Positions 11,460 to 23,178 of a stretch of DNA of 64,000 bases are shown piece by piece; within the stretch, counting starts at the first letter, position 1, and each line of letters opens with the position of its first letter. Source of the DNA: Diplonema papillatum. Taxonomy: Eukaryota; Euglenozoa; Diplonemea; Diplonemida; Diplonemidae. The notes beneath the pieces were generated by a model. That model ran no database searches. It saw only the letters and a list, made by a program, of their open reading frames with translations, and was not told where the DNA came from. The position numbers and the translations under genes are program-made. Location: the NCBI GenBank assembly GCA_030068145.1, contig JAPJBO010000058.1:186001-250000 (forward strand). Direction: 5' to 3'.

Positions 11460-11680
11460 TTTCCGTAGTTGGGGCTTGCACTAATAAACGAAGCAACGGA
11501 CGATCAACATCAACTGACCAAAGGTGATGAAAATGAGAAGGCAAACGTTTGTTGTTCTTCGAGTGTACCTCCCTGGGGGGTTACCTGTATTAGCACTTTT
11601 TCGTTGGCTTCGTTTTCTTTTTCATGTGCAACCGTCGTTCCGGAACTGTTCCCGTCAGTACAGATGTACTAATAAAAAAG
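11460..11680 (-). repeat. Fam-G repeat, inverted copy
   Basis: In reverse complement it contains TAGTACATCTG..GGGAACAGTTCCGGAACGA and the GAAGCCAACGAAAAAGTGCTA block, matching 13840-13905 and 3017-3300. Confidence 0.6.
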
Positions 11681-11689
11681 AGAAAAGTA

Positions 11690-12865
11690 CCTTAGGGGCC
11701 TAGGAACAAATTTAGATGACCTCAGGGGCCTAATCGGGGACCTTTAGGTCCTCAAAATGTTTTAAAAATTTGTTTTTCCCGGGGGAAAAATACGAACATG
11801 CTCAAAAATCGCTAAGTACAATGCCGGCAACATTTGTCAACAATTTGAAAAATGCATTTTGGGGCCTTTAGGTCCTCAAAATGATTTAAAATTTGTTGTC
11901 CACTGGGAATTGTGCCGAAAATGTACTTGTCAAAAAATTTCGAAAAAAATCTCGAAAAAAATCTCGAAAAAAATTTCGAAACAAATTTCGAAAAAATGAC
12001 TGAAAGGCGGCGACGGTGCGAGCCACTTCAGCCCTCGCGTTCTCTGCTGAGGTTCAGTGAGGCCCAGTCGCACTTGAGCCACCACGGCTTTTCGTCTTTA
12101 CCCGAAAAGCGCTTGTAACTCTAAGGCTGTATTTCTTCACTGCTGTAGTGGATTCTACCGCAAAAATGCGGACATGTTGTACCAACCCCCACCCCCTTCC
12201 ATAGCCTGTGTTGTCTCAACTTCACACACCAGGAATCAGCTGTGCACCACATGGTAAAGCACTTAAAGCGTGGTAAATGAGAACATGTATCTGAGTGACC
12301 GGTTAGGTTGAAACTTTTCCAAACCTCTAGTTGTTGGTCGCCACGGTTACCGAGACCTAAAACACCAAGTCAGGGTTCCTCAGGCCTCAGATCATGTCCT
12401 TGCTGACACTGTTGACAAGGTGGCCCCTACCATAGGGCTTGTAGATTCCGTTCACCCTTGTGGAGCCTCGGGGGAAGTTCATCGGCTTTCTGCACTTTGA
12501 ACCGAACCAAGGTTGGAATCCCTGGATTCCGCAAATTCACTTTGCTTGTCAATTCAATGAACAGCCCATGCTATGTGTGTTTTACGTGTTAAGTGCAGCA
12601 ATCAGCAATGGTCTTCTCTTCATTTGACGTCCCACCTGTGAGTTTCTGGAAATTTTTTTGGGGAAATTTTTGGGGAAATTTTTTGGGGAAATTTTTTCGG
12701 GAAATTTGGCAAAAATTTTCCGGATTTTTTTCCCATTTTCTTTTGACAAGTACATTTTCGGCACAAGTTCCCAATGGGCAACAAATTTTTAAATCATTTT
12801 GAGGACCTAAAGGTCTCCGATTAGGCCCCTAAGGTCATTAAAAATTGTTCTTAGGGCCCCTAAGG
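11690..12865. mobile_element. Long-TIR TA-target element, copy A (1176 bp)
   Basis: The ends are CCTTAGGGGCC and GGGCCCCTAAGG, each bordered by TA (11688-11689, 12866-12867). The inverted repeat extends, with interruptions, beyond 100 bp: the left block with GGGGCCTTTAGGTCCTCAAA and ATGTACTTGTCAAAA is the inverse of the right block with TTTTGACAAGTACATTTTC. Inside the inverted arms lie AT-rich tandem blocks (TCGAAAAAAAT on the left, GGGGAAATTTTT on the right). No transposase frame is present, so the element is non-autonomous. A near-identical copy is at 54992-56225. Confidence 0.85.
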
Positions 12866-12867
12866 TA

Positions 12868-13799
12868 GGTGACCCAATAAAAAAACACAATAAAAAATAA
12901 TAATAAAGATAAACCTGCGCACTTCTTGTCTCTCCCCCTTAACCTCTCCATCCCCCCCGAGCCTCCGGCGACTCTGGCTAAACGACGAAGGCGCGCCAAA
13001 AAAGTGGCCCCTCCCGGTGTCACGTAGCGAAAGGCTGGCATTAGTGTTTGCTTGCAAATAACTCCGTGTAATTCGGGCTCTTCTTGCGTTATCAGGCCGA
13101 AGCCTAAGGGGGACACCAAGATGGGTATGCAGACGGGCCACAAGGTGCCCTCAGCATCCTCCTAGGTGTCCTACTAGATGGGTGGGTGCAGTGGCGTAGT
13201 GTACACAGTGCACTGCTACGCGTATACGCACATGCACATGCGCTGATGCACAGGTGCGTTGATGCCGGGATCCTTGGGTCCTGCAAACCACGTACCCCAT
13301 TCTATGGGACTAACGTAGCGCGAGTGTCCGGTGAAACACGTCCTGTGACACGCAGACAATACCACGACCGCAGCAAGAGCCCGAATTCCCGAAGAGAAAA
13401 CTTGCTGCAGCACACCCAACCCCCCCCAGGTAAATCTGGGTTATGGTGCCGAATGGCAGCGTCCTGGGTGAAACCTTAACTCCCAGCGTAGCTACTACCT
13501 TCAAGACTCAGAACACGCAGCATTTGAAGGGTATTCCTATTGCCGAAAGCCACCGGTGACTCTATAAACCCAGAGCTACAAGCGAGCGTCCACTCTAAAA
13601 TCCCCTCCTTTTCGTAGTTGCATTGTTCGTCTAAAGAAGCACTGAGCGCCTTCGAGTATTGGTACCGTGCTGACGAGGCTGACAAGTGACAAGAGCTGAA
13701 CAAGAGACGATCTCAGAGTAGACATCAACGTGGGCTTCCTTTACTTCAACCTTCTACACCTCTGGCGAAGCGGCAGCAAACGGTTCACGCTGTACTGTA
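12868..13799. other. No recognised gene
   Basis: A short Fam-A trace (AGGTAAATCTGGGTTATGG) is at 13429-13447. Nothing else is recognised. Confidence 0.35.
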
Positions 13800-13829
13800 C
13801 ACGCGCTCGCAACATTCGTTTTCTAAGTG

Positions 13830-13910
13830 CACATTTGTACACGGGAACCTTTCCGGAACAACGGTTGCGCGTGCAACAGAAACCGAAGCCAACGAAAAAG
13901 TGCTAGTGCA
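13830..13910 (+). repeat. Fam-G fragment
   Basis: TTTCCGGAACAACGGTTGCG is followed by ACCGAAGCCAACGAAAAAGT. It matches 3030-3100 and the inverted copy at 11590-11675. Confidence 0.6.
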
Positions 13911-14539
13911 GGTCTTCTCTCACAATTCTCTGCGTGCGCATTGTGGGTTGGGAAGTAAGTTAGCTCCAACTTACCAATTTCATTTCCATTTCTGGCCGAA
14001 GGCCCCAAGTTTTGGTTCGTTCAAAGACAGGATTTCCCACGACCTGCCTACCGGCGTTTGTGCCGGTGAGGCGGTTTGTAATGCCGGTAAGCCGAGCCCT
14101 CCAATTAAAAATTCGGGAATGCTTTGCGCACGACCGCCGTGGGACTAAGCTTTGAGGAATTTCGAGGCTCAGGGGGCCAAAGCCTGCTAGGGAGGCCATC
14201 CCGTGTTGTACAGTCTACTCATACATGCATACTGGCCGAAACCGCAACCGAACGACGACAAGGTACCCGGCGACTGTAGACGCCCAGAGTTTCAAGCTTT
14301 CACCCTACTACTTGCCCTCTAAATACTGTTCTTCATCAGAAAACCACCGTGCCGTTAGTGCCGGTAATTGCTTAGAAACTCGATTTCTCGTAGGAACCCC
14401 TGGTCAAACAGAAGCCCGGGATAAGAATAGGTCCGGCCCAACAAGTTTCCACTGCACGGCATTCTAAAACATCCCATTTGTCGAAGGTCGCCCGAAATCT
14501 TTGCCCCCCTCCCATCTGACGAACCAGATTGCTGTCCTG

Positions 14540-14830
14540 TTTGCAGACACTCAGGTTCCGCGCTGATGATGGTCCGCCTTATGTGTCCGTGGCTTAAATT
14601 ACCGAAACACGGCGAGACGGGACCAGTGCGGTGTTGAGCACATACCCATTCCAAGCACGTTCTTGCAATCCCCCCATCTGACGAACCAGACTCACGAGAT
14701 AGGACACGGTGTTAAGCACCACATACCGCACCAAACACTTTCTTGCATTCCATTCCCACTCCGCAGGGTGCTTTGCGTATGCCACGTGGTGCCCTCAGTT
14801 CTTCCTCGCAAAAAATTCAACCACTGGTGC
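14540..14830 (+). repeat. Fam-B repeat, one full and one partial copy
   Basis: CGCGCTGATGATGGTCCGCC, CCGTGGCTTAAA, CCGAAACACGG and CCATTCCAAGCACGTTCTTG follow in order. The adjacent 14690-14800 piece is a second, more diverged pass ending in a GTGCCCTCAGTTC block. Other copies are at 28900-29000, 29240-29450, 39925-40095, 47085-47265 (inverted) and 48205-48940. Confidence 0.7.
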
Positions 14831-15069
14831 CAGTGTGCTTTGCGGAGTTTACTTTACAGAACGAAAAACCAGGACTCATCTTTTCAGTGTGTGGAGTACT
14901 TACAGATCCGATACCTAAAGAAGCTTCTAAAAGATGAGAGGGCTTCAGCCCCCAGCAGAATAAAGAGGGCTAGTCCCTCAAGGTTTCATACCCTACCTGC
15001 GGAGTCTTACACTCCCTGCGACCCTTTTCCCTTTTCTATTTTACACTTTCTTCGAAGAAGACTTGGTGC

Positions 15070-15292
15070 TAACATCAAACATGCATGCGAGGCAGTGTCC
15101 TAAAGGGGGGGGGGGGGGGTCGAATAATAACACCTGTGTTATCATTCGATTTGTCGAATACGAAAAAAAGTACCGGGTAGCCGAACAGTAGGATCAAATC
15201 GTGGTACTGTTTTTAGACAGCCAGACGCGTGTCAACAAACTGTTATTATTCGACCCCTCCCCTTTACCTAAACATTGAACTAAGATTCCCCC
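15070..15292 (+). repeat. Fam-J repeat split by a MITE
   Basis: GCATGCGAGGCAGTG (15083-15097) and CCTAAACATTGAACTAAG (15267-15284) are the halves of the motif that is continuous at 8938-8975. Another continuous relative is at 15525-15560. Confidence 0.75.
15103..15264. mobile_element. TA-target MITE, copy 2 (162 bp)
   Basis: It has the same terminal repeats, left-end hairpin and interior (GGGTAGCCGAACAGTA) as the copy at 5172-5332. TA duplicates at 15101-15102 and 15265-15266. It lies inside a Fam-J repeat whose uninterrupted form is present elsewhere in the window, so both its edges and its order of insertion are clear. Confidence 0.87.
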
Positions 15293-15570
15293 CGTTAGCT
15301 CTTACGACCTAGCATCTGCACTGCCGTCTCGCATGAAATGAATTCTCGGGATGGCCTCCAGCTGCGAATGATAAAGGAAGAAATGCTGCAGACGTTCAGC
15401 AAAATACTGCCCAATTCTGCAGTCGTATTGCTTCTCCCCTTCACTCTCCCTCACATTAAACTAGAATATTCCATTTCTTTCTGTTGTTCTCGGTTTCTTC
15501 ATCTAGAAAGGCTGCTTGTATCAAACATGCATGAAAGGCAGACAGTACTGCCTAAACATTCCAAAAATTC

Positions 15571-16239
15571 CCCCTCTAGCCTCCAGGCGGCGCCTCGAGT
15601 GTTCTGCGAGACCTGCTTCAAGAATTGTGACTGCACAAACAGCGATCAAACTCCACAATGAAGGCTCTCTCCGGTTCAGGTTACGTGTCTGTGCATAGCG
15701 TCGAAAACGGGAACCAGAGAGGCGAAAGGAGGACCGGGCCCTTTCATCATGAGGGTCTACCCATAGTGCAGGGGATCATACGGGATCTGTTTTGCGGTCT
15801 GATAGAGGCCCCGGGCATACTATGCCAGTTACAAGCAGTGCAAACAGGACCGAATCGCAATCCTGCTTTGGAGACGCACCACCGAAGCAATGAATACAGT
15901 CAACAGGGACGTCGACTGACTATTTCAGCACTACAGCTCCTTCTATTTGGTCCCAACCCTTGAGAAAAAAAAAAGGCTGAGGGAGCTGCTGGTGGTTGGC
16001 CATTGCCGGCCTGAAATTTCTTTGGCAGGCGTCCCCGCCCAGTCACTTGTAGACGAGATCCCACCTTCATCCCTTGGGTTGTGAGCGACTTCATCACAGC
16101 GACTTCTGTCGCGACTGGTCGTCCACAACGGCAAGTGTCTGAGTCCCAAGGCGAGCACGAGAACAAAAAAAAGGAAACCTATGGAAGGAGACTCCAAAAC
16201 ACTGGACCCGTAGCACACAAGGAAACAGTCTCTGAAAGC
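15571..16239. other. No recognised gene
   Basis: Short frames only; nothing supportable. Confidence 0.35.
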
Positions 16240-16560
16240 ACGTATCCGTAAACGGAAATATTGTGGAATCAGGGATACATTGGACCAGAAAAAGCTTGGA
16301 ACGCTCCAGCACTTTCAGGTTATTTCCGGTCCGGACACGTCGCTTAGCAACACGAGGACAGGGCAAAATGAAAGTGGAGGAAGCAAGCATTTCAAGGTCT
16401 GCGCGTTCATGCGTCTGACGATCCAATTTTTTTTTGTCTACCGTTCTGGAAGTTGCTTAGTCACCATGTTTTTGCGACGGGACGAGTTTTCACGTTGCCC
16501 TAAACGGAAATATTCTGGACCGGGATAAACTCGGAACAGCCGGTATCGGCGGGCCCAGCG
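16240..16560 (+). repeat. Fam-H repeats
   Basis: GTTATTTCCGGTCCGGACAC (16319-16338), preceded by a GGAACGCTCCAGC block, matches 56600-56655. A second start (CCTAAACGGAAATATTCTGG, 16499-16518) matches 56525-56545. The pieces include short GGACCGG inverted motifs, suggesting a small DNA element. Confidence 0.5.
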
Positions 16561-19317
16561 ACCTGGATTCAAAAAGAGTGAACCGTGGCTGGGTCCAGTT
16601 TATCTGATGACACAACTGGCCCAGCGACCTGGGTCGGGTGTGGTCGTCGGTTGAGGGAAGCCCGGCGGCAACGTCTTTTACCTGCAAAATCCATTGCCGC
16701 GCAGGTGCCCCCCTCACCTCGCTAACATCGGCATAGTCTGCCAGTAGGGGCAACCCCTGGGTGGGCTAGTCTGGCACTTACTGTCGCAGGAAAGAAAAAA
16801 TAACACAAGAAACCCAAAGGTCGCAAGACACCAAACAGCGCCGTCCCACGGGATCGGTGGCAGCACAAAAACTAACCCAAGCAAAACCAGCCGGTAAAGA
16901 AAACTTGCCCCCCCCCCTCCCCCCCCCCCCCCCCCCCGAAAAAAAAAAAGAATCAACCAATCTGCCACCGCAGGAGACCAGGCCATCGAACGAAGGGCCG
17001 TCAATCCGCCATGTCGTGACGCATGGGAAGGCAACGTGACGATCCCCGCCCGCTCGCTGGTCGTTGCCAGCTCTGAGATATCTCGACTCATGTCCGTGAA
17101 CCCTTCTGAGACTGAGGTAGAACATCGGCAGGCTATATGCGAGTGGGGCGGACGGAGGATCGAACGAACGGCCGGCCGACGAGGGGACCTTATAAGCCCG
17201 GTTCGGGAAACCGTGTATCCAATCGGAAAGTTCCGGTTTGACCACACGGAGTATCCCGTGTGGGTTGGCAAGCAACGCCGTTGTCGAACGTGAGCTTTCA
17301 GCGTTGTGCGATTATATTGACTGTCCAACGACTGTCGGTCACGTTACCAATTCGGATTTGACCACACTTCACAGTGTCTTGGATTCATTTTCGCGAGCTG
17401 AGCTCGAGGAGTTGTTGGAACCAGGGAATATTTTACGTTGCAGATTTAGACGGACGGTCTAAACCTGCAAGCTGGGGAGTAGGGGAAATGACAAAAGATT
17501 TGTCGGAAAAACGTTCAATCGCAGCTTTTCCGGAAAAGATAGGCGTGGCGGTATTTACAACTGTGCGCGCGAAGGCCCCATGGGATACAAGCCGCGGTTG
17601 CTTTGGACGGAGGGTGTGTCAGCTCCGCCCCGAGCCACCAAAACGACACGTTGACCAAAATTCCCCCAGAACCACCCCCCATAAACGGTCAAGATCTGCA
17701 AACCCCAGGAACCTCTGAACTAATAATACCCTGGGTTCAACACCCCTCTACAAAAGAAAAGGAAGAGTCAATCCCAATGCCACGGCGTGACAGGGATTGG
17801 CATGTTTTGTTAGCGTCTAGTCAACCTCTACGACCGCCTCGGAACCTTCTTCCAAAGAAGAAGCGTACGTAAGTACAAAGGTTTTATCCATCAGATCCGA
17901 CGACCGAGGTACCCATCGCAGATGAGCGGTCCACGTAAGCTCATCCTTCCGTTCTAGAGAGTTGACCCCGATAGCAAAAGGTGACCAAACGGGCAAGGTC
18001 GTACGCGTTGCGGCTTGTATCTATACGCCCATACGGGAAACATAGAACGAATCGAGCCCTCAACGACTTGGAAACGCAAACTTCAAAAAGAAAGAAACGC
18101 TATGAAACATAAAGAAAATAGTCTACAAAGCTGTAGTCTTGATACTGAAGGGTTCGCATGAAGCACTGCCTATCAGAAGGGTGTGTGCGGGTGCGCAGAA
18201 GGAAATTCTGCTGGACCGGCTCTGGCTGGTCCGCATTCCGGACGAAGAAACTGACGCGTCGTCCCCGACAGACTTCTTCCGGAAAGCGAGTGCCAGAGCA
18301 CTACTGTGTGACATCTGCCCAGTGCCCTGCATGCCAACGCTGGGAGATCAGGTCAAGCGCGTGTATATAAACAGCGGGGTCAACCATGACTCTCTCAAGG
18401 CACCGTCTTCTGATTGAAGACGCCGATGAGACTCCTTCCACTCGTACCTACTATTTGGCATCTGCCCTGGCAATCTCGGCGCGTTCTCTCTGCGAACAAG
18501 TCGCGTAAGTGTCAGAACAGCAGTGCATTTCCTCGGTCGTGCCGTATGCGTCAGAAAAGAACTAACTGCAATCAAGGACTCGCCCCGTTTCCGCAGCGGC
18601 AAACCCTCGCTGAATGACTTCGCTTCAGGAGCTCGGAATGCGGAGTTGTCCCATCGTTGCTCTTGCAATTCAAGCACCCGACGCTAGATGAAAAGAAAAA
18701 AATAAAGCAACACACCGGAGACGCGAATTCCTCTTACCCGTAAACCGGAAAGGAAAGTGAGAAGGAAGCCAAGGGACAGTCAACACGCAAACGTACAAAC
18801 AAATAAGAAAAGATGCGCCAAGCCAAACCCAGAGAACTAGCTTCAACGTCCCTCATATACCACTTGCCTTGTCTTCAAAACTTGAGTTGCACGACACGAG
18901 AGAGTTCAGTGTCAGAAGCTGGAGCTAAAGCTAGAGTTGAAAACCGGGTACACCCAGAGCGCGTATGCACTATACATCCGAATAGCGGGGGTGGCTCGGG
19001 CACAGTATTTGTCTCCAGCCTCTGAGGCTGGATTCCCCCGTGTAGAAGCCAGTCCACCCATATGCACAGAATTGCCTGTCGCTGTCTATTAGGACGGGTT
19101 TGCGTGTGGGTGGACCAAAGCTGCATACATCAGCCCAACCACCATTTCACCACTTCACGAATTCGGCGAATAGCATTTCTTTTTACACCACTCCACCACA
19201 TCATGCGGACTTTACTCATACTACCATTACTTCACTGCACGGAACGTTACTCCTGTACGTACTCCTATTACTCTCCGGCCGTTCACAACACTCCCACGCA
19301 GACATCCACCGGTACTC
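16561..19317. other. No recognised gene
   Basis: A Fam-F trace (GGTGGGCTAGTCTGGCACTT) lies at 16761-16780 and a C-rich run at 16910-16937. Open frames up to 204 codons (16714-17328 minus) are driven by C/G runs and match nothing. Confidence 0.4.
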
Positions 19318-19890
19318 GCCTCTTCACCACTTCATGTGCCACCATCACGCGGCATTCGAGCCCCCATGAAGGTTCAATGTTGCCTCCAGACCCTTTCAAG
19401 GAAGTCCCAAGGAGGCAGGCTGTTTGTCCATGCTTGCTCTGTTATCACAGCTGAACAAAGAGCATCGGCACAGCAACGGGGGGTGCGGGCGGCTTAGGGT
19501 CGGATACTACCCGTCCACCACAGCAGTACCAGCCGTGCAGGCCCCGTGGACACCGGTCACGAAGCCTCGTCCACGCATCCGGCAGCACCGGCCACCGATG
19601 CCTCCAGCCACACAGGCGAAGATGGCAAAAAAGGCCGAGACTGCTGGCCCTCGGGTCTGGGCTCACAGCCTGGAAGCAAAACGACAAGGACTACAGCGCC
19701 AGCCTGCAACCACGCACCGACGAACCTTCGCTATATTCTGACCACCAATACACTGTTCCTGTCGTTCCCTGCGCCTGTCGGAGGGCATTCTTCTTCCAGT
19801 CAGGGGCAAAGCGGCGGAGACCCCTGCTGTCCCGTGTAGGCCGCTCGAAGGGCGAAACAATGTCTCCTACCGCGGTTTACATGCTCACCT
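19318..19890 (+). repeat. Fam-D repeat, copy 1
   Basis: Shared in order with 33580-34220: CACCACTTCATG.GCCACCAT, CCCAAGGAGGCAGGC, GGTCGGATACTACC, CAGCAGTACCAGCCGTGC, ACACTGTTCCT and CTTCCAGTCAG. No coding function is recognised in either copy. Confidence 0.7.
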
Positions 19891-19904
19891 ATTTTTCTTT
19901 CAGC

Positions 19905-19990
19905 CACGTGCGATGTGTGAGGAAACTGAACCGCCCACAAATAGGACCTTCTGATCATGATCATTTGCCAATTTGCCACAAGTGCGGCCA
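19905..19990 (-). repeat. Fam-I, SINE-like repeat
   Basis: The reverse complement reads ATGATCATGATCAGAAGGTC and then GGCGGTTCAGTTTCCTCACA, matching 58378-58436, where the copy ends in poly-A. A third, more diverged copy is at 31640-31720. Confidence 0.6.
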
Positions 19991-20139
19991 AGAAAACTCT
20001 AGTTTCCCTTTCTTCTTTCTCCTACTCTCGCGGCGTGCGGTTTTCTCACCCTTCACCCGGGTCCGCCCCGCCGAAAGTTAGGCTGATGTTTGGCAAAGCT
20101 GGGTCCAGTCCTGTGAAAGAAGAAAAAAGAAAAAGGCCG

Positions 20140-20260
20140 CTCCTGGTCCAGGAACGTGACGGTCAACCACAGCTTGCAAAGCTTGAGTCGGAGGCAGCAC
20201 AGTGCCACAACCCCGTCCGCTCTGCCCTGCGGCTGACCGTCTCGACGAGCTTGTATTCAG
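20140..20260 (+). repeat. Fam-E fragment
   Basis: GGTCAACCACAGCTTGCAAA and the CCCGTCCG..CTGCCCTGCGG end match the inverse of 41985-42080 and, more weakly, 30630-30710. Confidence 0.6.
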
Positions 20261-20489
20261 CGCGAGCGCCAATCCCCAAGGTGCGCCAAGCCTCGATGCT
20301 TTAGTTTGGGAAATCGGTAGCCACTTGACCCGTACCGGGCCCGTGGCTCTGCAGTACCGCCGAACACGTGAAGTTGGCTCCCGTGTAGCAGGCTTTCCCT
20401 GGTACCCCAGGGTTTGGTACCAGTCCTGTGAAAAGTACGTGCGCTCGGCTAAGGCCGGCGCGTGGCGAGACTGGAGGCAGCAGTTAAAG

Positions 20490-21030
20490 TTCGGGGAACA
20501 GTAAAGTTCGGGCGAAGCTAAGTTCGGGCAATGCTGGTGAAGCTAAGTTCGAGTGATGCTTAGTTCGGGCGTTGCTAAGCGCTCAGGCTGCGCTGGTACT
20601 AAAAAACAGTTCGGGCACGAAGCGAAGTTCGGCCAGGGTGTAAAGTCCGGGTGAAGCCAAGGTCGGTGCTCGTACCCGGGGGGGGACACCCCCCCCGGAC
20701 CCGACCCACCGAGTGCGGGAAAAGTTTGGCGCTGGTACCCGGGTGGGCGCCCCCCCCGCCGCCCCCCGGCGAAGCAAAAGTTCGGGCGGAGCTAAGTTCT
20801 GGTGAAGCTCAGTTCGGACGATAATGAGTTCGAGTGATCCTAAGTTCGGGTGGAGCTAAGTTCGGGCGCAGCTGAGTTCGGGCGAAGCAACGCTCGGGCG
20901 AAGTTAAGTTCTGGCGAAGCAAAGTTCGGGCGATGCTAAATTCTGGTACGGGCGCAGCTGAGTTCGGACGAAGCAAAGTTCGCACGAAGCTGAGTTCTGG
21001 TGAAGCAAAGTTCGGTTCTCGTAGCAAGTT
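20490..21030. repeat. Degenerate tandem array, 'AAGTTCGGGCGAAGCT'-like
   Basis: Dozens of imperfect units of roughly 15-20 bp carrying AAGTTCGGGCG/AGCTAAGTTC run through the stretch, broken by a GC-rich part at 20670-20775. The long minus-strand frames here are products of the repeat. Confidence 0.8.
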
Positions 21031-21186
21031 TGGCCTGTGATGGCAAGCTCGGCCGCCCGACTCCGTTTCCCGGGGTGACCCAAATACCGCGAGATACTGA
21101 GAAACTCCGCCAAAAACGCAATTTTCGGGCACATTTGACCCCGAAACGCAACAAACCTCGAAAACAATCTTCGACCGGAAAAATGT

Positions 21187-21262
21187 CATGGGCGGGGTTC
21201 GAACCCGGACTCACCGGCCGGAAGGCCGGCGCCCGGTCACTCTGCCACCCGCATACCTTCTG
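21187..21262 (-). tRNA. tRNA-like sequence, probably pseudogene or SINE head
   Basis: Read on the minus strand there is an A-box-like TGGCAGAGTGA and a good B box GGTTCGAACCC at tRNA-like spacing, with a GC-rich self-complementary anticodon arm (GCCGGCCTTCCGGCC). The T stem pairs at 4 of 5 positions, but the acceptor stem pairs poorly. It is therefore more likely a decayed tRNA or tRNA-derived element than a working gene, and no isotype is assigned. Confidence 0.35.
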
Positions 21263-21755
21263 CGAGGAAAAAAAAAAGCTTGCCCGGCTCTTTCCAAAAA
21301 CAATACACTTTTTTCATGAAGAAAAGCCGGGTTGGCTCGAATAGAGGCTATTCACATTGCATGTTCATAGGACCTCCAGTCTCGAAAAAGAAAACTGAAC
21401 CTGGTGGCTGGGTCCAATTTTGAAGGTGATCCAGCAACCGCAAACCTGGTGATGCGGATCACTCTATGCCAGCTTTTCTTTACATCGTTCGTCGCGGAGC
21501 AACCTGGTGTCAAGATCAATCAGTCAGAAGCAAATTCGCACTGGTGGCATCCGATCGTCGCAAAACGTTGAGGTGAGCGACCGATTGAGCTTTGCCACGA
21601 AGGGTTCGTTTCACATCAGCGATCGAAAAGTCTTGGCATATCACCGATTTCTTCTTGGCGGCACTCGCAAAAAATAAACCCGAAAAAAGAGAAAAGCTGG
21701 GGACCCAGCAACATTCAGGACGGCAGAGAACCTGCCAAGAAGGACCACCCCCCGG

Positions 21756-22076
21756 CAGGGCTTACGCTCCGTTTTCGGCCTCAGAGAAAATACGACTGGT
21801 CCACATGTGGGCGCTTGGAAAACCCCCCTATTCTCCTATGTGCGGCGGGCAAAAAAAAAAAGAATAGCCTCACTACTGGACTTGGCACCTGGCTGTGCGG
21901 CCTTGGCGACTTGCGGGCCTAGACTCACCTGCATGTGGACGAGTGGGGGAAAAAATAAATCAAAAACCACGTGTGGTACGATCCACACGTGAAAGCACGT
22001 GTTGGGGGAAAAAAGCCAAAAAAAACGAGCTAACGTGTGGAAATCCACACGTTCCGCACGTGGAGCGTAAGCCCTG
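21756..22076. mobile_element. hAT-type MITE, copy 1 (321 bp)
   Basis: Perfect 15-bp ends are CAGGGCTTACGCTCC and GGAGCGTAAGCCCTG. The CAGGG start is usual for hAT elements. The interior is rich in short palindromes (CCACACGTG and CGTGTGGAAATCCACACG). The flanks are C-rich and give only an imperfect 8-9-bp duplication. The better-preserved partner at 39356-39873 fixes the family. Confidence 0.8.
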
Positions 22077-22774
22077 GTCCCCCGGGCGGGTGGTTCGTCT
22101 GACAAAAGTTGTCAACACCAAAAAGAAATGCGGGTTCACTCTTTTATTTCCAAAATTGCTTGCCCGCCCCGAGAGTGCAAGGAGTGGCCCTGCGAACACA
22201 ACAATATGCAGCGGTTAGCTGCAACTTCCAAACAAGTATAAGAACAAAACGAAACTATGCTGCGGGCGGAGGGTTCAGTCTCCCAGTGTTTAAGCTAGAA
22301 AAAGGGCACCGACCACAAATCTTGAATCGCCAGGGCATTGTGCATGTAGGCGGCTAGGTGTTCTCCACCTCAGATTGGGTCTGGCAAGGTTGTCGGGTGT
22401 CAAAAATGTCTCCTGGAATTAGCCGAGTCAGCCCGGGAAAGAATGAAAGAATTCCGATACGGGTAGAAGGGGGTATTTCTTTTGTGCCGACGTTATTTTT
22501 GGCCCCAGAATCTTCTGCGCGTGAGTGAGGGGCCCCAGCCTACTAGCTTGGGGGGGGTCAGCTGGTCGCCAGACCAGAGTTGGTCTGGAAACTGGTCTGG
22601 GTCAAAAAAAATAAAAAAATCTCAGCTATTATTGTTTTCCCGGAGAAACCGGCTACCCACAGTGTACTACTACAGTGTGTACAGGGTACCACAGTGTACT
22701 ACCACCGTGCACCACGGGGTACCACAGTGTGCTACCACGGGGTACCACAGTGTACTACCACCGTGTTCAACCAC

Positions 22775-23178
22775 CGGGTGCATTGGAAGACGTCATGCTG
22801 GGGCTGCTGAAGTCATCGAACCTTTCGACGGCATTTCCAGAGACAAACAATCTGTTTGCCATTGCTGTTGTCCTGCCAATGGGGACAGCATCGGTCGAGC
22901 GTGTCTTTTCAAACATGAAAAGGGTGTTGACAAAAGCCAGGAAGAGGCTTCACGAGCAGACGCTGACCGACGTGCTAATGCTCGGGCTCAATGGCCCGTA
23001 TGAACGTGGCAGTGACATCCCGAGGAGCGCTATGGAGGCGTACCTCAATGCGTGGATTGCGAGCCCAAGAACACTGAACTTCGCCACGTGGCCGGAGTAT
23101 GAAGCGTGCGTCGACAAAGTGGGGGTCATGCGCAAAGATATGATGACTAACCCAAGCCCTTCACTGACACTGTTGTAG
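22775..23178 (+). pseudogene. hAT transposase C-terminal dimerisation domain
   Basis: The peptide from about 22775 carries the hAT C-terminal signature: a hydrophobic LFAIAVVLP, then SVERVFSNMKRV, a basic KARKRLHEQ stretch and LTDVLMLGLNG. In complete hAT transposases this region follows the RNase-H-like catalytic fold, of which nothing is present here. The upstream part of the frame is made of CCACAGTGTACTAC-type short repeats, so the N-terminus is lost. The frame ends in the first unit of a 39-bp minisatellite. It is a dead remnant; whether it once mobilised the nearby hAT MITEs is unknown. Confidence 0.8.

Noticed and set aside
11912-12118. Lys/Glu/Asn-rich frames (KNFEKNLEKN) in the 1.2-kb elements
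   Set aside because: They come from the TCGAAAAAAAT tandem block and are not conserved beyond it.
14556-14612. Possible hammerhead ribozyme or C/D snoRNA (CTGATGA ... CCGAAAC) in Fam-B
   Set aside because: The base pair next to CUGAUGA does not form, no cleavage triplet is placed correctly, and no box D fits; conserved stem pairing is seen only in part of the copies.
16714-17328. 204-codon minus-strand frame with a Gly run
   Set aside because: Driven by the C-run at 16910-16937; no domain and no splice context.
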